A program made the position numbers and the translations under genes. Shown here piece by piece: positions 12,030 through 24,631 of a stretch of 64,000 nt of DNA (positions are counted from its first letter, which is position 1; each line of letters opens with the position of its first letter). Source of the stretch: Microstegium vimineum (lineage: Eukaryota > Streptophyta > Magnoliopsida > Poales > Poaceae); NCBI GenBank assembly GCA_022036555.1, contig CM039122.1:48535600-48599599 (forward strand), read 5' to 3'. The notes below the pieces were generated by a model. The model was not told the DNA's origin, made no database searches, and saw only the letters and a list, made by a program, of their open reading frames with translations.

Positions 12030-13560
12030 ATAAGGCTCTAAGCATGGGCCAATCGTGGTCAATGTCTATTTTATGCCGTACCACCACTAATCAGACCTAA
12101 ACCAAATGGTCTTTTGTTGCAAAAACTAATAAGCAGGGAGAGAGATACGTACCATGAGACAAAATTTTAATTGACCGGGCATGTGCAGTTTCCCGTCCGG
12201 GCCTGACACGCAGGGATGAGCCCCCGATCTCCTCACCACGTGCGCCCCCCGAAATAGCAGCGGCGCCTCCATCACCCACCAGACACCGGCCCGGCCGGCT
12301 CTGTTCCCTTCGTCCTCCCATGTGTACATCTACTACGCTGTACGCACGCAGAGAGCCGGATTGGGTTGGATCAGATCGGAGCAGCAGTGCAGGCGAGCAG
12401 CGACGGACGACACGGCGGTGCTTTTGCCCCAGAAGCAAAGCAACCCACCATGTACGAAGTCCTACGCGAAACAAAATACGGCAGGGGAGAATGCTCGCAT
12501 TGCCCTCTCTCCTTTTGCAGCTTTCGTCGCAGATTTGGCAATCGAGGGCGGCGGCGCTTCGCGTGGCCGGAGTCCGACTCGCACGCTGCCTGTAGCGAGC
12601 ATCCGTGCATGCAATGGTTGACTTGTCGTCCGCAAGATTAGTTCTTTCTTCTCCGCTAGATTAGTGTTCTCGTCACGAGGAATTTGATTGCTGTGATTTG
12701 GCCGGAACCAGGCTATGAACCTAGGATCGAGCTTGCTTTTGTTTATCCCATTTGATTTGATTGGTAGAGTTCATATTCTACCTAATACATATACGTGCTC
12801 TAGTCTACTAGTTTCGAAAGAAAAGGGAAAGGAAAGGCCACACAAAAAGCAATGGCAGAATGGACTTGAGGGTATAAGCAGTAAGCGAGAAAGGTACCGT
12901 CATTACTATGAAAGGAAAAAATTCTCTAGATTTGGCGTAAAGGCCGCCCTTTGCTTTGAGCAAATTGGAGTTTATTTTGGGCGTTAATTGGAGGTATCTT
13001 CTCGCTCATTCACAGGGTATATTCATCATTTCATCTAGGTTCTGCGTACATAAAAAGGGGATTCCATAAATGCCACTCGACTATATTTCTTTTAGCAAGT
13101 GGGTAAATCCTAAGCAAACCCAAAGACGTCACACAAATTCGTCCCAAAATTTTCCAAAGGAAGACATGTAGTAGGGATATATTGATCTGTAATCGGCAAT
13201 AGCAAGGAGTTCTAGAGTTCACATGAACTGTTTGGTTCTGAATTAACGATAGCAATATCTTTCGCAAAAAAAAGCAATATTACAACGCAGGAAATTGGGA
13301 GGAGTATCATGGAAACTTTCCACGAAAAGCTTGTAGCTCGGAAATGTAGGATAATGCTACGAGAGCCTCTCTATGACCTGGAGTACATATATATGGGTTT
13401 CTTTGATTTTTCTTTTGGTCATTCAGCCTCTGATTCTGAGAAGCATGACTGCATGAGACATGAACAAAAAGAAGAAAATAAAAATGAATAATAAAAGAGC
13501 CAAGAAAATAGGGAGCCTAGTAGGAGTACTCGAGAGAGAAATAGGTGCCCATGCGCCCAC
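12030..13560. other. Upstream intergenic region of GAMYB
   Basis: No supported gene. A GC-richer block at 12170-12640 carries short open frames on both strands that overlap and lack any recognisable domain. The 12700-13500 part is AT-rich with frames under 95 codons. It probably contains the distal promoter of the GAMYB gene that follows. No transposon ends were identified. Confidence 0.4.
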
Positions 13561-13580
13561 GCCCAATAGCCTTTCAGCTT

Positions 13581-13586
13581 TATAAT
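13581..13586 (+). promoter_or_regulatory. Candidate TATA box of GAMYB
   Basis: TATAAT lies in the context CTTTATAATCTGCCC. It is followed about 30-40 bp later by a C/A-rich stretch and then a long CT-rich tract (13638-13700), which is typical of plant 5' leaders. This would put transcription start at about 13610-13620. It is a position-based guess without transcript data. Confidence 0.35.
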
Positions 13587-13609
13587 CTGCCCCTCCCAAG
13601 CAAGCAAAT

Positions 13610-14427
13610 CCCACAGCCAGAGCCAGGGCTCGCCCACACTCTCTCTCTCTCTCCCCTCCTCTTCCTCTCTCTCTTCCTCCTCAAAACTCTCTCCCTGCCC
13701 TGGAAATTCTCCACATACTCTGGTGCTAAGTGGTGGTGGCATCTCGCTTAGGCGAGATCCCCCTCCTCCCCCGATTTCCACTCCTCTGCTCCACCCCAGT
13801 CGACTCCTTCTTCCCTGCAATTCCCTGGTCAGCAGCTCACAACAGCAGCAGAGGAGTCCATTGGAGGAGCTCAGCTAGGCTAGGCTCCACCCTGGGCTCG
13901 ATCGGCACCGGCTGCTGCGAGATTCCGCAAGGTAGACCCTTTCCTAGTGTCCTTGCTGAATTCCGATTTGTTTCAGGCGTCCAGGGTGGTGATCTGAGGG
14001 CGGCGGCGGGGAAGTGCTGAATTTTGGCCTCCTCGTCCCTCTCCGTCCCAATTCTGCCTGGACCTCCGAGAATTGCCGTCCTCGGGACGCCGGGAGTGCT
14101 GTTCACGGTGTGTGGGGCTTTGATCTGTGAATTATGGGAGACGGAGCCACCTTTTCCCTCTCGCCTTTACCCGAAATCTCGTGTGAACTGTGGGTGACAG
14201 TGATACCACCACTCTGCTTTGTTGGAGTTCTTGAGCTGGACAGTCGAGTTTAGCCGTTAATTTAATTTAAGTCCGTGTTTCCGTTTTTCTCTCCGCTGAA
14301 TTTGGGAATTCGGTGATTTCCATCTACTAATAAATGCTCCTCCTTTCTTGCTTATCTTGAATTTAAATCCAAGTGGTTAATCTAATACTCCTCTGTTCCG
14401 TGCGGGCATATACCCTGGCAGCGCGCG
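13610..14427 (+). other. GAMYB 5' leader with a probable leader intron
   Basis: A CT-rich leader runs from about 13610 and contains a good splice donor, CCGCAAG/GTAGAC (exon end 13931). An acceptor, CCCTGGCAG, ends at 14421, six bases before the start codon. That gives a leader intron of about 490 bp. From memory, cereal GAMYB genes also carry a leader intron. The exact splice sites are inferred from the consensus only. The open frames in this leader begin with non-ATG codons and are not taken as genes. Confidence 0.5.
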
Positions 14428-17400
14428 ATGTACCGGGTGAAGAGCGAGGGGGAGGGCGACTGCGAGATGATGCTGCAGGACCAGATGGACTCGCCGGTGG
14501 CCGACGACGTCAGCAGCGGAGGCGGGTCGCCTCGCCCTCACAGGGGCGCCGCCGGGCCGCCCCTGAAGAAAGGGCCCTGGACGTCGGCGGAGGACGCCAT
14601 CCTGGTGGACTACGTCAAGAAGCACGGCGAGGGGAACTGGAACGCGGTGCAGAAGAACACCGGCCTCTTCCGCTGCGGCAAGAGCTGCCGCCTCCGCTGG
14701 GCGAACCACCTCAGGCCCAACCTCAAGAAGGGGGCCTTCACCCCCGAGGAGGAGCGCCTCATCATCCAGCTCCACGCCAAGATGGGGAACAAGTGGGCGA
14801 GGATGGCTGCTCATGTAAGTTCCCTGTTCTGCGCTTCTGCACATTTACGTATTTTCAGTCTGCACATGTCGAATACTTGATTCCCTGCTCTGCGGTCTGA
14901 TCAGGTGAAGTTTGCAGAGAGAATTGATGTGTGTTCGTTGGGTCTTTATTACGTATATATACGCGCAGTCTTTAATTCAGGATGTGTATTTCTGTAGTTT
15001 ATCTAGCGAACTATTCTGTTTCGTGTCACGTACTGGAACTGCAATGATCTGTCCATGTTGCTTAATGTTGCTGTTCTGTAGTTACTCATCTGATTTTCTA
15101 CTTTAATTCAATACTAGTATCGTGCGTGCGTGTGCCCGTACGTTGCTACAGGACAACAAAATATTTGTTTTAAAGTACAAATAATATAATCACATGGTAA
15201 CTCAGTCATCTCTTCTTTGTTTATTGTCATGTCTTTCATAGCCTCAAATGCGCAAAACTCTTCAGGCTCTTAATTGGCTAGAACTTATGAGGATTTGTTC
15301 TGAGTTTGGATGTGTTGAGGTGTGTCCTTTTGAACCACTAAGCACTCATGCTTCTTGGAATGTTTCCTCTTTTTTTATGGAGGATTGATTAGTCATCTTT
15401 GAATTCTCTATAATGTCCTTTTGCTACAGGACAACTAATCTTTTGTACTAAAAACACACGATCATATGATAAGATAAAATACAAAATTAGTACAACTTGT
15501 CTTTTTGCTTGATTGCTTATACAGACAACACAAACAACACAACTCTTGCGGAAAGAATTGACTCAACCATTTAGCGCCAGCCCATGATTTAAAATACTAA
15601 CTAACAAGTAACTGGTAAATATTAGGCCTTAAATCAACTCTTAAGATGAAAGCATAGCAGGCATTTTTTTTACTAAACTGCAACCAGACACTGACCTATC
15701 AACTGTTCGGGAACACAAACAGCATGATCCTAAGCCCCTAAAGACCGAGGAATGATGAGCAAACAAAATATTTATCAAGGGTAGAAAAGCATTCAAGTGA
15801 GATTGAATCCGTCGGACTCTGGATCGAAGTGCACGATCGAGTCTGAGCTGTGAGAGCGAGATTTAGATACTTGTCAGTATAATTAGATACTTGCATCTGT
15901 GTCAACTGCTCAATGCCATGTAATTCAGAAAAGGTAGAACATCATGTGCACATAATTATCTCCTAGCATGACGAGTGGAGGTTGGGCAACATCTTACCAA
16001 AGGTAATCTTCAATAACTCATTTTGCAAACACTGTTAGTTGAACTGAAAAACATGTACTTGCATGATGGCCAGACTGGAATGCCGCCATTTCAGGAGGAT
16101 AAATAAATCACCCACCCTTGTTGAGCAAGCCTAATTTTGGCAACTTGTAAACAACCATACATATATACAACCCTATGCACTCCACGATAATTTCCACTGG
16201 ATACATATTCTGACCCAGATTGATCTACCTATCCAAATGGCACCAAGGTGGGGGGATGGGGAGCACAAGGGCTATTAACATTCAGAGCAAAGCAGATCAA
16301 AGCACGTATTGCAATGTCATTGTTCAGCCTATTTTTTAATGCACCATACATAGATAAAGAAGGCATGCACCCTGTAACCAATCAGCGAGTATACTAATAA
16401 AAGAACTCTGAAAGCCACATCAACTGAAATAATTTGATGAACTGTATGTTATTTTCTGGAAATATAGCTTTATATGCCAACAAATATCAAGTATGCATCC
16501 ATGAAGATGATTCAATAATCATCAATCATTTTTTTTCTGTGATAAATATGTCTACTTTGAATGTTGAATGCAGATCCTTTCTTGTAAAAAACATTATTTA
16601 TGTCTACTTTGAATGACTGAATTTTCTGACTGAAATTTGCTACAATGCATCTATCAGGACATTATTGTCTTCAACCATTGTCTATCCAAAAAGCAACTTT
16701 CCTAATGGTGGATCACTTAGCAAACAAATCATCAAGGGAGACATTTTAAGAATAAACAAATCATTAGATTAAACCATTTTTCGCAAACATGAAATAATTG
16801 AAAATAAAGCTTAACCTTCAATTTTCAAAATGCACAGAAATTAATGTCTGAAGATTTGCTCACCTTTGTTGTTTTATTGAGTACCGGAGATCTCCAATAG
16901 AGATTTTCTAGCTCTTGTAATCTGCAGTGCATAACCGAAACATGTAGATATTAATTAAATTACTAACTCCACAAATGGCATAACACATCATTGAAGGAAA
17001 ACAATTCGATGCATATAGGAAAATTGATTCCTCAAACAGTTACATGTTAGTCAAGCATTGTCCAAAAAAATGATACTTCAAGCATGATGTTTCCCATATT
17101 TTGTTTAGAGTCAGTTATCAATATTACACGAGGATCCTCGGAAAATGAACAATGAGAATAAATTCAAATTTACATGTTAGTGCTCAATGAAATTTACAGG
17201 ACAACACTGCTCAATGAACATTTTGAAATGTTCAGAGTACAGACATGCTAATATTCTTTAAATTGATATGTGTGACAATTTCAAATCTGATCCTGGCTTC
17301 CTAGGAGCCGAATAATTTAAGAAGCGATTAAAATACAGTTGTTCCCAAAAAGGTAGGTGTTCTTATAATCAGGAAGGGATAGCGAATCCCAGCATGTGGC

Positions 17401-19453
17401 TTCACATGACGGGAGAAGCTAATTTCTTTTTTCCTTTGTTGATAATTATTCTCTCTGTTTTTTAAATTCACAACCTTTTTATTACTTGCAATTTTTATCT
17501 GTTTTAGAAGCCGAGTTGTACTAAAGGCCATACATTTTCTCGTGCAACAAACAATATGATTTTTTTAGTTTTCTCGGCAACCAACCTGATAAAATAAAAT
17601 CAAAATACATTAATCTGCAAAGCGCACTGATCCCTCACCTTTTGTTCTATTCCAAGCACCTTGAGGACCTTCTTTGTTCACCTCTCTTTTTCTGCAAAAG
17701 CAAGACAATATTCCTATGTCAATTCATGCAGCCACAGAGGTAGCAAACAAACTTTCGACGGCAATAGAATAAAAAACACGAGTAATATTCCTATGTCTGA
17801 CCAAGTAATCGTGCCATTTTTATTTGCAATCTCTAGACCTTACAAAGCTAATATTTTTGCCGTTGTGTATGCGCTGCAATTTGGCAAGATATGAATTCGA
17901 GTCCATTAAAAGGCTACGCCCAGGCCCCAGTGTCTGCAATCGAAAATATGCTATTATGTTTTGAAATGTTTAATATGCCTTACCTCTGTGCATATGTTCC
18001 TAGTTAGTTCCTATTTTTACCTTAACAATTTGTGCATATATTTTTCTATACTGTCGTCATTAACCTTGAATGCTCTTCTCAGTTGCCAGGGCGTACTGAC
18101 AATGAAATTAAGAACTACTGGAACACTCGAATAAAGCGATGTCAACGAGCTAGCCTACCTATCTATCCTGCTAGTGTCTGCAATCAGTCTTCAAATGAAG
18201 ATCAGCAAGTGTCTGGTGATTATAACGGTGGTGAGAACATATCCAATGATCTTCTATCTGGGAATAGCCTTTATCTACCAGATTTTACCAGTGACAATTT
18301 CATTGCTAATCCGGAGGCATTATCATATGCACCACAGCTCTCAGCTGTTTCAATAAGCAATTTGCTCGGCCAAAGCTTTGCATCAAAAAACTGTAGCTTC
18401 ATGGATCAGGTAGATCAAGCAGGGATGCTGAAACAATCTAGCTGTGTGCTTCCTGCATTGAGTGATGCCATTGACGGTGTGCTTTCCTCAGTTGATCAGT
18501 TTTCAAATGACTCTGAGAAGCTCAAGCAGGCTTTAGGTTTTGATTGTCTTAATGAAGCCAATGCTAGCAGCAAGAGTATTGCACCTTTCGGTGTTGCAAT
18601 TACTGGCAGCCATGCCTTTTTAAATGGCAACTTCTCTGCTTCTAGGCCCACAAATGGTCCTTTGAAGATGGAGCTCCCTTCACTCCAAGATACTGAATCT
18701 GATCCAAATAGCTGGCTCAAGTATACTGTGGCTCCTGCAATGCAGCCTACTGAGTTAGTAGATCCTTACCTGCAGTCTCCATCAGCGACCCCTTCAGTGA
18801 AATCTGAGTGTGCATCGCCGAGGAACAGTGGTCTTTTGGAAGAATTGCTTCATGAAGCTCAGGCACTAAGATCTGGAAAGAACCAACAACCATCAATCCG
18901 AAGTTCAAGTTCTTCTGCTGGCACACCTTGTGAGACTACTACGGTGGTTAGCCCAGAGTTTGATATGGGCCAGGAATACTGGGAAGAACAACATAGTTCT
19001 TACCTAAGTGAATATGCACATTTTAGTGGAAATTCTTTCACTGAATCCACACCTCCTGTTAGCGCTGCATCACCTGATATCTTTCAGTTCTCCAAAATTT
19101 CTCCTGGTGAGTACATTTTCATCGCTGATCCTTTCTTTCAATAATCAATTTGATTAGCTAAGTTACTAGATGCTTATTCATTTGCAGCACAAAGCCCTTC
19201 AATGGGCTCTGGTGAGCAGGCGTTAGAGCCTAAACATGAGTCAGCAGCTTCACCTTATCCTGAAAACTTGAGACCTGATGCACTATTCTCTGGGAACACA
19301 GCTGATGCATCCATTTTCAACAATGCCATAGCAATGCTCCTGGGCAATGGCATTAATGCCGAGTACAAACCTGTCCTTGGTGATGGAATTTTGCTCGATT
19401 ATTCCTCATGGAACAACATGCCACATGCTTTTCAAATGGCGGAATTCAAATGA
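14428..19453 (+). CDS. GAMYB: GAMYB, R2R3-MYB transcription factor
   Basis: Three coding exons, 14428-14814, 18083-19106 and 19188-19453, join in phase with GT/AG borders (CAT/GTAAGT, CTCAG/TTG, CCTG/GTGAGT, GCAG/CA). They give 558 residues; rice and barley GAMYB have about 553. R2 (about residues 46-98) starts KKGPWTSAEDAIL and holds the FRCGKSCRLRWANHLRP helix. R3 (about 99-149) crosses the first intron and ends LPGRTDNEIKNYWNTR. The C-terminal half has the GAMYB-class ELLHEAQALRSG block and an acidic, Ser-rich activation region. In cereals this nuclear protein binds GA-response elements, switching on alpha-amylase genes in aleurone and tapetum/pollen genes in anthers; it acts below DELLA proteins. 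A miR159 site lies in exon 2. AATAAA at 19622 is a candidate poly(A) signal. The frame is intact, unlike the next two genes. Confidence 0.96.
14815..18082 (+). other. Large GAMYB intron (3.27 kb) within the R3 repeat
   Basis: The intron splits R3 between MAAH and LPGRTDNE, the conserved position in plant R2R3-MYB genes. It is AT-rich and has no open frame over about 77 codons. No paired transposon termini were recognised. Two 'TTGCTACAGGACAAC' segments (about 15142 and 15422) are similar and may be a small internal duplication. Confidence 0.6.
18669..18689 (+). promoter_or_regulatory. miR159 target site in GAMYB mRNA
   Basis: The 21-nt site begins TGGAGCTCCCTTCACTCC and is complementary to the conserved plant miR159 with only a few mismatches or G-U pairs. 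It lies in exon 2 and encodes MELPSLQ from residue 325, the same protein context as in other GAMYB genes. In known plants miR159 guides cleavage and translational repression here, restricting GAMYB outside anther and aleurone. The miRNA gene itself is not in the window. Confidence 0.93.
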
Positions 19454-19957
19454 GTTCCATATACTTCTTTGTGATGCTGAAGGGCTTCTTGCTGCTTGTT
19501 TTGGGGTCAATATCAGGGAAGGCCTCGTTGATTGTGTCGCTGCATTCTGACAGAGATCTTTGAGGGCGTGCAGATGCAGCAGCTACCAGATGTTATCTTC
19601 ATGCGAATAGTCCTTTTGTCTAATAAAGCGCATCAAGATAAACCGGACATTAATTTTGTTGCTTTGTATTAGGGAACCGCTTTTGTCATCCGTGTCAGGA
19701 TTCTGTTGGAATCGTGTCATGATTTTTGTTTGAACAATTTAATATCGGTTATTGATATGTGCTGTGTGCTATCCGCTGATGCATTTGCATCTGGTAGCTA
19801 ATTGTTTAAGTATACACTGTGCTGCTGGCACATCATTTGTGCAATATTGATGGTTTTTTAGATGTGCATGGAATTGCAATATGACATTGAGAAATTATAT
19901 GCCTGTAGCATGTTTAGGCTCCTGATTTGAGTGAAAGCGCCAATCTTGAAGCCACCA

Positions 19958-19988
19958 GGGGGGGGGGGGGGGGGGAGGGGGGGGGGGG
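19958..19988 (+). repeat. Poly-G tract, G18-A-G12
   Basis: Eighteen Gs, one A and twelve Gs in a row lie 3' of GAMYB. Such a tract can form a G-quadruplex on the + strand. Homopolymers this long are unstable and hard to sequence, so the exact length is uncertain. Confidence 0.9.
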
Positions 19989-20559
19989 CCGGCAGATCCT
20001 CCCCTGGGTGAAAGATCTGTTTGCCCGATCAGAATTGAAGGTGGCGGCGTCTCAGTAGTTGTTCGTGTGCCAGGATCGCCATTTATTTACCCCTCGGATT
20101 GGGGATTAGGTTTTGAATATAGAATCTGAAGCTGTTGCTAGAATGATAATATACTATCGCTGGTGATCTGGTGGTCAGACTATAATTCAGGGCTAGATTC
20201 GGTCTGTATCGCCGACGAGTGCCTGATGCTGCTGATCTAGAGTTCAGCTTGTAAATTCAAGTCTGAGCAGTTACGACGACAAGGGCTCTAATTGCAGTTA
20301 CTATCGTTTGATCTAACCTGCGTTAGCTTTTGTTTTGTTGTTTTTCCTTTTTGAGAGAAAACCCCCTGAATCAGCTTGGTTTAACTCGTGGCAGAACTTA
20401 ACTGGCCTTCATTATTAAATTACCATAGCAGAAGCTTCCAAATTCTGTTGTATCTTCCCATTAATCCATACACTGCCGCTTTGTTCTGCTCAGCTTAACC
20501 TCTCTATTTTCTTCTCTCTTGTGGCAGGTTTGTGTTGGAGGCTAAGAGGGTTACATGCA

Positions 20560-23120
20560 ATGGCCCTTGAGGCAAAACAAGCTGCTCTGTGTTTCAAGAA
20601 AGTTTTGAGGTTGTCCATTAGAAAAAAGCTATACATTTGTTTCCGAACACCCTGTGCTTTTCGGTTTGGGTGTTTTGCTCTATCTATTGTACAGATCTTC
20701 ACCAGGGCTCTTTGTGTTCCTGCTTTCTTCTTCACCTGTAATTATATGCACTGCTCTTCTTCTTGGAATCCTACTGAGTTATGGAGAAATTAATCTTCCT
20801 GAGGCTAGTGAAGATCACAAAGGCACTCCAGAAGTTTCAACTTTCAAGGTTGGGAATTCGTCCAGTGATATCCACTTTGAAGCAAATCAGAGACCTTCAA
20901 TGCTTGAATTTAGTGATAATGCATCAAACTTCAAAGAGAGGGAAACTAAACAGACAGTTTCCTTCAGAGAGAGGGCTAGTGAGCATGTTGATCTTGATGA
21001 TTATGTCCCTCTTCTGAAGAGAGCTGATGAAGAAGATGAGAGATGTGATCGGCGTAGCATAACTAGAACACCTACACCATTTCCTTCTATGGTCAATCTT
21101 TGCCAAGTCTTGGATCGGGGAGGACAGCACCTTCACCAAGAAAAGACAATCGGAAGGTCCTTTTTTGATGCAGGATATGGTTGACTGTCAGACCAGCCTA
21201 TTTGATGAGGCCCGTCTGAGTGGTTTGAATTTCAAAGATACAGCCTTTGGTTTGTTTTCTTCTAGTGATAATGTTAATAAGCATGCTGAGATGGAGGAAA
21301 GTCTAGTATTTGCAGATTCAGCAGCTAGTAAAGAGAGCGCTATTTCTGAAGCGAAGCAAACTGAAGAGCTTGCTGGAACTAGCAAACAAGCTGGCGAGCT
21401 TAATGTTGATACTAGCAATGTTGTTGAGGACAACTTGCTTGATTCCTCTCTTGGCTCACCATGGGCAAGAGTTAGCAGTCAGGATGGTTCATCTGGTTTT
21501 GACTCTGATCTGGCTGAGAGTTCTTCTCCTGATGCTTCCATGACTGACATTGCTCCAGTTCTTGATGAGATTGACCCACTTTTGGGTGCTGATTCCAATC
21601 GCCCCAGTCCTATTCCTAAGGATGATTCAGACACAGATTCTCATGTCTCAGAGGATCATCAAATTGATGATGATAGTAATGATGAGGGCGATGACATTGA
21701 TGCTAAAGATAATGTGGAGGGGAAGAAGAAAAATGATGGGAAGGAAGCTGCATTTCTTTGGACAGCAGATGATGCAAAGAATCTCATGGATCTTGGGTAT
21801 TCTGAGATGTAAAGGAACCGCAGATTGGAGAGAGTTGTTGAGAACTTCAACATGCAAGAAAAGCATGAAACAACAATTTTTACTGATTCAGCTGCTGCCT
21901 TGACTGGCCACGTAATTGAACAGCACTTTGATGTTGGATCTGATGGAACTTTCAGCTCTGAAGTTGTTTCTTCGTATCCTCAAGCTAATGATGTCATCCC
22001 ATCTCCATCAAGTAAACATGAAGAAATCTTGAATCCCTTTGTTTTGATGGCTGCTGAACCTAAGAAGGTATCCATAAGTGACATGTATGGCGAAGCAACT
22101 GCAGGATATATACTTGATTCTGATGACGAGGCTGATAAAATCTATCCTGAGCCTATGGAGGGCAGTGGAATTGATGAAGGTTTCCTGTCGGAATTAGATG
22201 CAGTGGGAGACTTTGGAGTTGAACCGATGAGACTGTATCAGGCTTCCCATGATGATATCCCTACCAATAATGTTGCTGCAGATTCCGTTATTAGCTCTCA
22301 GACATCTGACAGCGTCTCCTTCACCATGTCGGAAGTTGGTGCTGAAGACTCCAGGGAGCAGTCTCCATTGGTTGATGACCTAAATGTCACTGAATTTGAC
22401 TGGTCATTTGGAGCATCTCATGATGACACTGAGCAGACTGTATACAATCCTCGGAAACGGATTCTCGAAGCAAGCCCCTTTGAAGCAATGAACATGGAGT
22501 TGAAGCCACCACACGATGAGTCAGAAGTGCTTGCTGATGATACACCATCGCCAGCAATCTTAGCAGCTGGATCAAGTGAGCCAGAGGTCACTATAAATGG
22601 GTTAGTGACATCTACAACCGATCCTGAGATTACTGTTCTAGATGCAAAGTCTCTGGAGGATATTGAGACTGCCTTTAAGCTAGTTGGTGATGGTGTGGTT
22701 TCGGAGGCCACCATGGGTACTGAAACTTTGCAGATCTCAGGAGCTGACGCTGGAGAGCTACATGTCATTGATGAAAAATCTGTGGACGACATGCATGCTG
22801 CTTTCCAGAAGCACTTTGATGCTATTGTGAATAATTCCTTTGAAGAAAATGAAGACAAGTATGGGCATGTAGAGACAGCAGAATCCACGAAGCCTGATGA
22901 ACTTACTGAAGCAATACATACTGAAAGTCAGCATGACGTAGGAGATGCTAAGGAGGCCTTACCAGTGGAAGTTACAAGCAATGTGAGTACTAGTGAAGCA
23001 GAGAGTCACGATGACATTGATGCATTATCCAATCAGGTCTTCCATATCAGTGCCAAGAGTACTGCACAGGCAGTGGAGTTAGAGGTTTCTCACGAAAGAG
23101 AAGAGGAAAGTGAACATTAA
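20560..23120 (+). pseudogene. Disrupted gene for a large acidic protein with an N-terminal membrane hairpin
   Basis: The reading begins ATGGCCCTTGAGGCAAAAC at 20560, after a probable leader splice acceptor (TGTGGCAG). Residues about 28-75 form two hydrophobic segments (FGLGVLLYLLY and a run with VIICTALLLGILLSYG). The rest is long, acidic and Ser/Asp-rich, with the paired motif V(L/I)D.KS(L/V)(E/D)D(I/M)..AF near the end. This resembles the plant At5g17910/At2g29620-type proteins of unknown function (family from memory). The frame is broken three times: an extra A in the A6 run at 20622-20627, an extra T in the T6 run at 21171-21176, and TAA at 21810-21812 (likely from GAA). After the stop the same frame continues to 23120, so about 850 codons are otherwise preserved. 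Homopolymer sequencing error could explain the frameshifts but hardly the stop. Confidence 0.75.
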
Positions 23121-24631
23121 TGAATACCACCGGATTGACTGCTGAAAGGAAACGATAAAATGTCATCAGAGATTATTTTGAGACAAAAATGCTCCTTGGT
23201 TGAAGTTTGAAGGAGCTACCGAGCTAGCAAGCATTGATGGAGCGCTATTGTTGAGTTTCACGGGCTTGCCACTGTGCATATACTTCACATATTCAAAATA
23301 CAAAGTTTTCTTTAACTTTCTTTTATTCTTTTGAGGTTTTGGTGGGTTTGTTTTAGATTGATTCCCCCTCCTTTGGCTGTAAGTTGAAGAGGTGTAAGTT
23401 TTGCTCAGACAGTTTAGTGTGGTTACAGAGACAGAACAATCTGTTCTACCGTGTGATTTGAGGTTTTGTTGTATTATTTGACTGAACTAGTGAAGTTGTC
23501 AATAGAAGAATTCGACAGGTACATTTATTTACAGTGTCGCCACTTTGAATAGATTATTAATTTACAGCGATCTGCTTATTTGTCAGATTATTAATTTACA
23601 GCGATCTGCATATTTGGCATCATGACAAGTTACTTCTTTCATGATACTGTATATCGTCAGTATATGGATGTGCATAAACCTGCCCAAAACTGTTACTCAA
23701 GAGCAGCTGAAAAGGCTGTGTGAGTGCCAGATCACATAAGTTGTTCTTTCTCCTGCAAAATGTGGTCAGGAAGATGGATGCGGTTTTGTTTACTTTAAGG
23801 AACAGTCCGTGTCTAAGATCTTGATGACGAGTAGCCAATCAATTTTTCTTCACGTATCCAGGATGTCCTACTCCCCCCGCCCCCCCCCCCCCCCCCCCCC
23901 CCCCTCATCCAACAGGTTAGCTTCGGGGTTGTTTGCTGCTGCTCCACCACGTTAACAATGATCCCAACGGATCTACCCGATCGCCATCAAGTATGTAAGT
24001 ATTCTGATCTGTTTTAAGTATTCTTCTAGGAAACTCATAACGGATGCATTTCCATCGATGAACTAATCAGAGTCCAGCCCCTACTAAGTCTGGATTCCAT
24101 TGTTGTCTTGTAAACCTGTTGACGGGGGTCCGTTGATGAAGCAAATGGTGGCATCTTGTTCATACATTATCTTACAGTGAAGAAATGGCTTCATTAGTGT
24201 GCCCATAACATCCTCTATTCAGTATGTGCATGATAAAAGTAGTAGTAACCGAGAAATGTTAAAAGTTTTGAAAATGCATGTGATTTATTTATTATTTCAC
24301 ATTTCTTGAATCTGAAATCAGACACAGTTCTGTGTATTTCAGTAAAAAGATAGTCTCTGCTGAAGGAGGTTGTTTTATGAAATTTTCTATGGTCCAATAG
24401 TCTGGTGAGTGATGACATGAGATCGTTATCCTTTGTCACATTTTTTTTTTTTGTTTCTTCATCTTGAATATTAAGAGGAGACCTTTGAGCTGTTGCAGTG
24501 TTGTTCTTATTTTTCCGTGGCCTTTGGCAGACCACAGCCTGGAGGACAGCAGGCCTGTGCCTGTGACTTCGCCTCCGCCACAGCATGGTAGTCGTACTAG
24601 CGACGCTGGTAGATGCAGCTTCGGTGGAAAG
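23121..24631. other. 3' region and intergenic stretch between the two broken genes
   Basis: The first 400 bp look like the 3' UTR of the preceding gene (T-rich). A short repeat, 'AGATTATTAATTTACAGCGATCTGC', occurs twice in close succession (about 23550-23608). A poly-C tract sits at 23873-23904. No supported gene was found; the 123-codon minus-strand frame at 24215-24586 has no recognised domain. Confidence 0.5.
23873..23904 (+). repeat. Poly-C tract, C6-G-C25
   Basis: Six Cs, a G and twenty-five Cs in a row; the complementary strand is G-rich. It mirrors the poly-G tract at 19958, on the other side of the broken acidic-protein gene. The length may not be exact. Confidence 0.9.

Noticed and set aside
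14373..14900. Frames of 175 codons (+) and 155 codons (-) over the first GAMYB exon
   Set aside because: Shadows of the MYB exon in other frames, with no domain of their own.
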